The notes below the pieces were generated by a model. That model was given only the letters and a program-made list of their open reading frames with translations, had not been told where the DNA came from and did not search any database. A DNA stretch of 64,000 nt. Origin: Bacillota bacterium. GTDB taxonomy: Bacteria > Bacillota > Clostridia > Christensenellales > Aristaeellaceae. Below, one piece after another: positions 58,919 through 64,000 of this stretch (the first letter of the stretch is position 1; every line of letters begins with the position of its first letter). The stretch spans positions 56,630-120,629 of the forward strand of contig JAEYCB010000025.1 in assembly GCA_023404345.1 (NCBI GenBank), given 5' to 3'. A program made the translations under genes and the position numbers.

Positions 58919-60773
58919 CTCCAGACTTGGTCAGCGCATACAGGATGATACCATTGGAAATGAGAATGCGCAGCGTTTCGGAAAGGGTGGTGCCGGGCAC
59001 CAGCATATTGGCCACTGGCATACCCAGCGTAAGCACGCCCTGGAACAGGAAGGTGCCGATGATCACATGGCTGATCTTGCACCGGCTGGTGGAAGCGCCG
59101 CCGATAAGGATGGCGCTGGCCGCGATGAAGCCCATCTGGCGCGGCGCCGCATAGAGCTGCATGAAGCCATAGCTTTGCGAATAGACCAGGATGCCTACAG
59201 CGCCCAGCACCGTGGAAAGCACTGTACCCACAATACGCATACGGTCCACGTTGATGCCAGTGGCCTCCGCAAAGCGAGCGTTATTGCCCACCGCCTGCAT
59301 GGCTATACCCGTCTTGGAACGAGAGAACAGCCACACAAGGAAGCAGCACAGCAGCATGAACAGGATCAGTCCTGTCGGCACGGTGAAGTCGCCAATGCTG
59401 AAGGCAAGCATGTCATCCAGAATGTGCTTAAAGTTGCTGCTGTCCAAGCCGATGGTGTTGCGAAGGCCCGTACCCAGCGGCCAACGCAGCTTGAGCGACG
59501 TAAAGGGCAGCACCAGCCACGCAATGGACATCACCGATACAACAGAGAAGCCCACGTATGTGGTAACGGACATTTCCTCGCCTTTAAGACGGTTGAGCAG
59601 CAGACCGTACAACCAACCCGCCACTGCAGCGATAACCACGCCCACCAGAATGGCAAACAGGAAACCGCCCCAACCAGGGATGCCGAATTCAATGGTCATC
59701 AAGCCGCCGATGAGGCCGGCCACCAGACCAATGGGCAAGCCCAGGTTCAGACTAATGCCGCACTGGATGCCGGGCACCATGGCCAGTACCATGATAGCAT
59801 TCATGCCCATGCGCACCACGCTGTTGGAAAGGAGCGTAGGCAGGGACAAATCATACAGGAGCGCCAACAGGCACAGAAGGATAAAGAACAGGCTGATAAT
59901 GATGCGGGGGATACCCAGCTTTTCTACAAGCGCACGGCTGAAGAAAATCGCCAGTGCAGCCAGGACTAGCGCCACGCCGCAATAGATCAGATCATCTGCA
60001 TAGCGGATAAAAAACGCCGTGGTAGGATTTGGGAGTGCTGCCCCACTACCGGCCGCCATATAGCGGTCATACTGCGCGGTAAAATCATCCCCACTCTGAT
60101 ACACAATGTTCTGAATGGTATCATGCAACGTTTCCAGCGCTGCATCGTCAAGCACCGGATAGATACCTTTGAGCGCTTCACCCACAGCCAGGTATGCCTC
60201 GTCGGCCTTGGCCATCAGGGCATTCATCTCCTCAGTGGGAACAAAGCCAGACATATCCACCGTGACTTCGTAGGTCTCTGGCACCTCCTGCCCAGCCGCC
60301 AGCTTGGCCTCTCGTTCCGCCTCGATGGCAGCCTTTGCCTCAGGCATGTGTTCGTCGATATAGGCCTGCTGGGCCGCATCAGCAGTATGATAATAAGCGC
60401 TGAGCGTGCTGGTATAGGTCTCCAGCGCAGGTACCAGGGCGTCGGTGTTCACGGTGTCATAGTCCACCGACGTGCCGGTATAGTTGGCGCGGGCCTCTTC
60501 CTCGGCTTTGGCAACAGCTTCGCGAAGGGCGGACATTCCCAGTCCCTCCTCGCGGGCCTTGTCGGAGGCTTCCTTCTTGGCGATTGCCACGTAGCTTTCC
60601 ACTACGCCCTCGCCCGTTGCATTGAGCAGCGTGCGGATACGCAGCGCCTCAAGAATATCCCGTCCGGCCTGGCCGCTGCGCTGGGGCAGGTGGACAAAAC
60701 CAAGGACAATCAGGACCACCGCCGCAACGGCCAGCACGATGGCGATGATGCGCTGGGTTTTGCTTCGGGTCAT
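58902..60773 (-). CDS. ABC transporter permease with about 230-residue extracytoplasmic insertion
   Basis: A 623-residue BPD_transp_2 permease. After the first helix (residues about 8-26) there is an unusual hydrophilic, helix-rich region (about residues 30-258) containing Lys, Glu, Ala and Tyr-rich segments, before a normal set of membrane helices with the AASAILIGGASTSRCK region. The topology puts the insertion on the outside. A normal partner in this family is about 330-400 residues. The ATG overlaps the ATPase stop. The insertion may bind or gate the substrate or interact with the DUF3798 protein; no known domain was recognised in it. Confidence 0.88.
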   Translation of the reverse strand: MTRSKTQRIIAIVLAVAAVVLIVLGFVHLPQRSGQAGRDILEALRIRTLLNATGEGVVESYVAIAKKEASDKAREEGLGMSALREAVAKAEEEARANYTGTSVDYDTVNTDALVPALETYTSTLSAYYHTADAAQQAYIDEHMPEAKAAIEAEREAKLAAGQEVPETYEVTVDMSGFVPTEEMNALMAKADEAYLAVGEALKGIYPVLDDAALETLHDTIQNIVYQSGDDFTAQYDRYMAAGSGAALPNPTTAFFIRYADDLIYCGVALVLAALAIFFSRALVEKLGIPRIIISLFFILLCLLALLYDLSLPTLLSNSVVRMGMNAIMVLAMVPGIQCGISLNLGLPIGLVAGLIGGLMTIEFGIPGWGGFLFAILVGVVIAAVAGWLYGLLLNRLKGEEMSVTTYVGFSVVSVMSIAWLVLPFTSLKLRWPLGTGLRNTIGLDSSNFKHILDDMLAFSIGDFTVPTGLILFMLLCCFLVWLFSRSKTGIAMQAVGNNARFAEATGINVDRMRIVGTVLSTVLGAVGILVYSQSYGFMQLYAAPRQMGFIAASAILIGGASTSRCKISHVIIGTFLFQGVLTLGMPVANMLVPGTTLSETLRILISNGIILYALTKSGGGSRA

Positions 60774-62380
60774 TGCGCGTCATCTCCTTTCTCAAGTTGG
60801 TCGGCGGGCCGGATGCCCGACATAGCCAGACCAAAATCGGCATCGTTGGCGTTGGGAGAAAGAATATCTACCAAACGTCCTTCGCTGATAATGGCGATTC
60901 GGTCAGAAATGCTCTTGAGCTCCTGAAGCTCACTGGAAACAATGACGATGGTCATGCCCTGCTCACGGTTGAGCCGGACCAGCGTTTCCAAAACCAGCTT
61001 TTTGGCACCGATATCAATGCCGCGCGTGGGTTCACTGACAAACAGGAAACGAGGTCCCATCACCAATGCACGGGCGATACACACCTTCTGCTGATTACCG
61101 CCGGACAGCGTTCCCGCATGCTGCATGGGGCCAAAGCAGCGGATATCCAGATCATGGATCATTTGCAAGGCGGTCTTACGCACGGCGCTGCCGTCCTTGA
61201 GGGTAAAAAAGCCCAGCTTATGCAGGTACTCGCCCTTAATCTGCATGGCATTGAAGACAATATTGTCTTCAATAGACTGGTCCAGAAGCAGGCCTACGCC
61301 CTTGCGGTCCTCAGACACCATGGCGATGCCGGCACGCAGCGCGTCGCCTGCATTGCCAAGTTTCAGCTGTTCTCCAAACAGGGTAATGCTGCCCTGAGTA
61401 TCGTACAGGCTCATTACACCGTTGGGAATGCCCAACTTGCCCTGACCTGCCAAACCACCGATGCCCAAAATCTCGCCTTCATACACGTCCAGCGATACAC
61501 CGCGCACTTCCTCGCCCGGCATATCCACATGCAGATCCTTAATGCTCATGGCCACTTTGCCCTGCGGGGACGTGCGGGGCGCAGCCTCCACCATGCTTTC
61601 GCCCTTGCGGCCGATCATGAGCTCCGCCAGTTCAACCACACTGGTTTCGCTGGTTTGGCGCGTGGCAGCCAGTTTGCCGTCGCGCAGTATCGTGATCGAA
61701 TCAGCTGCGGCCATCACTTCGTCCAGACGATGGGTGATAAAAATGATGGCGATGCCGTTCGCTGCTATCTGTTTCATGACCGAAATCAGCTGGGTTGCTT
61801 CGCTCTCGGTCAGCACAGCGGTCGGCTCGTCAAACACGAGCAGCTTCACACCGGTTTTGTCAATTTCACGGGCAATCTCTACAAACTGCATATAGCCCAC
61901 GGGCATACCCTCAACGCGGGTATACTCGTCAATGCTCATGCCCACGCTGTCCAGCGCCTTGCGCGCGTCGGCAGCCATTGCTTTCATGTCCAGTGTTTCA
62001 AGGTTTTTACCCAGAATGCGGCTAAAAAGATTGGGATGGGTAATTTCCCTGTTGAGCTTGATATTTTCCGTTACAGTAAATCCGGGCAGCAGCATAAATT
62101 CCTGATGAACCATACCAATGCCCTTCATCATGGCGTCGTGAGGCGAGGTTACGCTGGCCACCTCACCCTCCAAAAGCACCTGGCCTTCAAAGCCGCCCGT
62201 GGTATGAATCACAGGCATGCCAAAGAGCACGTTCATCAGTGTGCTTTTTCCTGCGCCGTTTTCGCCCAGCAACGCATGGATTTCACCCGGACGCACGGAG
62301 AGCGAAACATCACTGAGGACGGTATTTTCGCCATAGCGCTTGGTGATGTTTTTCATTTCCAATACATACGCGGCGCTCAA
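60770..62380 (-). CDS. Duplicated ABC ATPase (RbsA/MglA type)
   Basis: A 536-residue protein with two nucleotide-binding domains. The first has intact Walker A GENGAGKST near residue 39 and Walker B LLVFDEPTAVL, but a weak signature (MPVGYMQF). The second has degenerate Walker A (GLAGQGKLG), a good signature LSGGNQQK and Walker B-like FVSEPTRGID, where the usual Asp before Glu is Ser. Such asymmetric pairs are usual in RbsA-type ATPases, where one composite site works. It powers the two permeases downstream, and its stop overlaps the next gene. Confidence 0.92.
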   Translation of the reverse strand: MSAAYVLEMKNITKRYGENTVLSDVSLSVRPGEIHALLGENGAGKSTLMNVLFGMPVIHTTGGFEGQVLLEGEVASVTSPHDAMMKGIGMVHQEFMLLPGFTVTENIKLNREITHPNLFSRILGKNLETLDMKAMAADARKALDSVGMSIDEYTRVEGMPVGYMQFVEIAREIDKTGVKLLVFDEPTAVLTESEATQLISVMKQIAANGIAIIFITHRLDEVMAAADSITILRDGKLAATRQTSETSVVELAELMIGRKGESMVEAAPRTSPQGKVAMSIKDLHVDMPGEEVRGVSLDVYEGEILGIGGLAGQGKLGIPNGVMSLYDTQGSITLFGEQLKLGNAGDALRAGIAMVSEDRKGVGLLLDQSIEDNIVFNAMQIKGEYLHKLGFFTLKDGSAVRKTALQMIHDLDIRCFGPMQHAGTLSGGNQQKVCIARALVMGPRFLFVSEPTRGIDIGAKKLVLETLVRLNREQGMTIVIVSSELQELKSISDRIAIISEGRLVDILSPNANDADFGLAMSGIRPADQLEKGDDAQ

Positions 62381-62414
62381 GTCGACAGAACCTCCTTGCA
62401 GATACGAAGAAGGA

Positions 62415-62438
62415 GCCCACCCCGTGGGGAGGGCGGGC
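62415..62438 (-). other. Intercistronic stem-loop after the DUF3798 gene
   Basis: An 8-bp stem (62415-62422 with 62431-62438, one A-C mismatch) lies between the binding-protein gene and the ATPase gene. It matches the stem-loops after the other two binding-protein genes. Confidence 0.45.
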
Positions 62439-62466
62439 CCCGTCTTACGGACTTTTGTACGAACGA

Positions 62467-63609
62467 TTACAGATAATCGTTGAAGTCAACCTGAGACAGC
62501 AGCACGGTGTAGTAGTTCTCCAGCGTGGTGCCCTCGGCGTTGGTGTAGTTGTCGATCTTGGCACCGGGGATGCTCTCGTTGAACATTTCCATGAGCAGCT
62601 CGCCATCGTTGCGCTCGGTGATCTCACCGGTAGCCCAGCCCTTGCCATACTCTACGCCGATCTCGATGATGGCCATAGCCACAGGAGTCGGCCAAGTGGA
62701 GTAACGGCTCACAGCATCATGCTCAGCCAGCTTGGCAGCAATCGCCTTCAGAGCAGCCTCGTCGTCGCCCAGCTCAAGCTCCAGGCCCAGGGTGGCCGGG
62801 AAGCCATGGTAGGGGCTGGGGCAGCAGGGCAGCGGATAGTAGGCATTGTCCAGATCCAGGATCGCGGCCTGCATGGCGGGCTGCATAGCGCAGTTGGTGG
62901 TGAAGAAGGCAACCTTCTTATCGGCGTACTTGGCAGCCTGCTGGGGTACATCTTCCAGCACGAACTGCTGGGCGCCCGAGGTGCCGGCCTCGCCGGTGGG
63001 GTCGGGAGCGGTTACATCCACAAACTCGATGCCCAGCGCCTCAGCGTTGGCCTTGAGCACATTGTAACGACCCACGATGGTTTCCATGGCCATGTGACGC
63101 GGGAAGGAGTAGTGCATGAACACGTCAATGCCCCACTCAGCGCACTGTTCCATGATCGTATCGCCCTGGCCGGCTTCGTTGGCATACATGATGATGTCAG
63201 CGGCCTCGGAGATAACGGCGGGGTCTTCCTGCGGAGTGCCGGCGATGAAGAGGATGTCATCGCGGCCCATTTCGCGGATCTTCTGGATGCCAGGAGCGGC
63301 GCCGGGCACAGCCTGGCACATCACAATGGCCTTCACATCGGGGTCAGAGGCGAAAGCAACCAGCTTGGAGATGGTGGTTTCCGTCTCGGACATGAAGTTA
63401 TCGGGATACGTATCGGTGATGATGTGCTCGGGGCCATACTTGGCCAGCGCCTTTTCAGCAGCGCGGAACTCTTCCTCGCCCTGGGTGGTGGTGCCGGTCA
63501 GGATGGCTACCTTCCAGTTGCCTTCGCTCTCGGTTTCAGCGGAAGCGGCGACGGTCGTCAGGGTGAGCAGCATTGCAAGCGCCAATACGATGCTCAGCAG
63601 CTTTTTCAT
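62467..63609 (-). CDS. DUF3798 substrate-binding protein
   Basis: A 380-residue secreted protein. The signal peptide (MKKLLSIVLALAMLLTLTTV, then ASAE) has a signal-peptidase-I cleavage site and no lipobox cysteine. The mature part starts WKVAILTGTTTQGEEEF and matches DUF3798, a family that accompanies RbsA-type transporters in Clostridia and some spirochetes and looks like a type-1 periplasmic-binding fold. GGAACC with AAGGAGG before ATG 63609. It is the first gene of a four-gene importer operon. Ligand unknown. Confidence 0.88.
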   Translation of the reverse strand: MKKLLSIVLALAMLLTLTTVAASAETESEGNWKVAILTGTTTQGEEEFRAAEKALAKYGPEHIITDTYPDNFMSETETTISKLVAFASDPDVKAIVMCQAVPGAAPGIQKIREMGRDDILFIAGTPQEDPAVISEAADIIMYANEAGQGDTIMEQCAEWGIDVFMHYSFPRHMAMETIVGRYNVLKANAEALGIEFVDVTAPDPTGEAGTSGAQQFVLEDVPQQAAKYADKKVAFFTTNCAMQPAMQAAILDLDNAYYPLPCCPSPYHGFPATLGLELELGDDEAALKAIAAKLAEHDAVSRYSTWPTPVAMAIIEIGVEYGKGWATGEITERNDGELLMEMFNESIPGAKIDNYTNAEGTTLENYYTVLLSQVDFNDYL

Positions 63610-63665
63610 GTTGGGTTCCTCCTTGTCCACTTTTGAGATTCTTGGGCTATCCAACTCAAGGGGGG

Positions 63666-63681
63666 CTCACAATTCTGTGAG
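63666..63681. promoter_or_regulatory. Operator-like palindrome in the DUF3798 leader
   Basis: CTCACA (63666-63671) and TGTGAG (63676-63681) form a perfect dyad with a 4-nt spacer, just downstream of the predicted transcription start. This is a common place for a repressor site; the regulator is unknown. Confidence 0.45.
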
Positions 63682-63694
63682 ATGGAATGTAAAA

Positions 63695-63724
63695 AGTATA
63701 TCATAATCCACCCTAAACAGGCAA
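63695..63724 (-). promoter_or_regulatory. Promoter of the DUF3798/RbsA-type operon
   Basis: On the minus strand TTGCCT (complement of 63719-63724) and TATACT (complement of 63695-63700) are 18 bp apart. Confidence 0.6.
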
Positions 63725-63932
63725 ATGGTAATTTTCCTGCTCCTAGTCTTCCTGTTTCCTAGAAAAATCCTTATTTTTTCAAGTGTTTCACTTTTTCCTT
63801 TCACTTCTCCGCTTTCTGGAAAACAAAGAAAAAACAATGCAAAAAAAGCAAAGCGTGCCGGAAATCCGGCACGCTCAGCCTGTCAAAAAAGGTCGCATCA
63901 TGCATCCTTTTTTGTTATACTAAGGACAGGTG
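63725..63932. other. A+T-rich intergenic region with one hairpin
   Basis: Poly-A and poly-T rich. The perfect 11-bp stem 63852-63862 with 63865-63875 is followed on the minus strand by TTTGCTTTTTTT, a terminator oriented for minus-strand read-through. An extended -10 TGTTATACT ends at 63921 and points toward the right-edge gene. Confidence 0.5.
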
Positions 63933-64000
63933 ATGAAGATGCTAAAGAAAGAAGCGGAGCAGCGTCAGGCGATAGAAATGCTGTGCACAGATATGCTGGT
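63933..64000 (+). CDS. 5' end of a gene cut by the window edge
   Basis: ATG 63933 (or 63939) opens a frame through the right edge with 22 visible residues (MKMLKKEAEQRQAIEMLCTD, then MLV). AAGGACAGG lies upstream and an extended -10 TGTTATACT ends 11 nt before the start. The opening has the general look of IS1182-type transposase N-termini (before L-V-P-x-D-H-L), but the fragment is too short for a firm family call. Confidence 0.4.
   Translation, partial: MKMLKKEAEQRQAIEMLCTDML

Noticed and set aside
60773..62476. 567-codon plus-strand ORF opposite the ABC ATPase
   Set aside because: Antisense to a protein with intact Walker motifs; composition is not protein-like.

Overview
The window looks like chromosomal DNA from an anaerobic, gut-type member of the Bacillota (class Clostridia). 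The sugar transporters lack their own ATPase genes, a Re-type citrate synthase is present, and other supporting families are ComF, RecD2, CvpA, DUF5711, DUF368 and a BlaI/BlaR pair. Coding density is high and the DNA is fairly G+C-rich. An A+T-rich island at about 8.2-9.8 kb holds decayed mobile DNA beside a tRNA-Thr gene. The exact genus cannot be read from the sequence.

Layout. 1-356: 3' end of a LacI-type regulator. 705-5304 (minus): a CUT1 sugar ABC operon (binding protein, two permeases) carrying an MBL-fold hydrolase and an inositol-monophosphatase-family enzyme. It diverges from 5512-7722 (plus), a LacI-type repressor fused to a solute-binding-protein domain. 8210-9820: truncated IS1182-type transposase and truncated tyrosine recombinase, next to tRNA-Thr(GGT) (minus). 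10280-16884 (plus): zinc-ribbon protein, membrane-anchored protein, ABC exporter, GNAT-ManA fusion and a polytopic DUF6020-like protein. 16946-18220 (minus): cysteine desulfidase family. 18450-25219 (plus): GntR regulator, a URO-D/MtaA-like protein, a binding protein, a second MtaA-like protein, two CUT1 permeases and an aldo/keto reductase. 25283-28605 (minus): HAD hydrolase, serine hydrolase and citramalate synthase. 28757-29410: acyltransferase-like protein. 29453-33715: ROK sugar kinase and two large membrane proteins. 33785-38010: unknown protein, RecD2 and ComF. 38306-39513 (minus): CcdA and a TlpA-like thioredoxin. 39838-42429 (plus): aminotransferase and Re-citrate synthase. 42962-48077: DUF368 transporter, phosphoglucomutase, orphan ABC ATPase and Na/Pi cotransporter. 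48286-48809: a large structured RNA ahead of a double zinc-ribbon protein. 48908-50938 (minus): BlaR1-like and BlaI-like pair. 51072-52945 (minus): DUF5711 and CvpA. 53191-53820: atypical response regulator. 54001-57466 (minus): LacI regulator, GH13 glucosidase and xanthine phosphoribosyltransferase. 57641-63609 (minus): an RbsA-type ABC importer with a DUF3798 binding protein. The right edge cuts a plus-strand gene.

How the genes work together. Much of the window takes up and breaks down small carbohydrates: two CUT1 systems and one RbsA-like system, each with a local regulator or operator, plus GH13, ROK kinase, phosphoglucomutase and ManA for intracellular processing. The most interesting candidate for an undescribed system is the 18.4-25.2 kb locus. 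It couples a sugar-type importer to two zinc-thiolate methyltransferase-like (MtaA-type) proteins and an aldo/keto reductase, which suggests import and demethylation of a methylated substrate. Other points of interest are the LacI/binding-protein fusion, the structured RNA at 48.3 kb, the permease with an extracytoplasmic insertion of about 230 residues, and the GNAT-ManA fusion.
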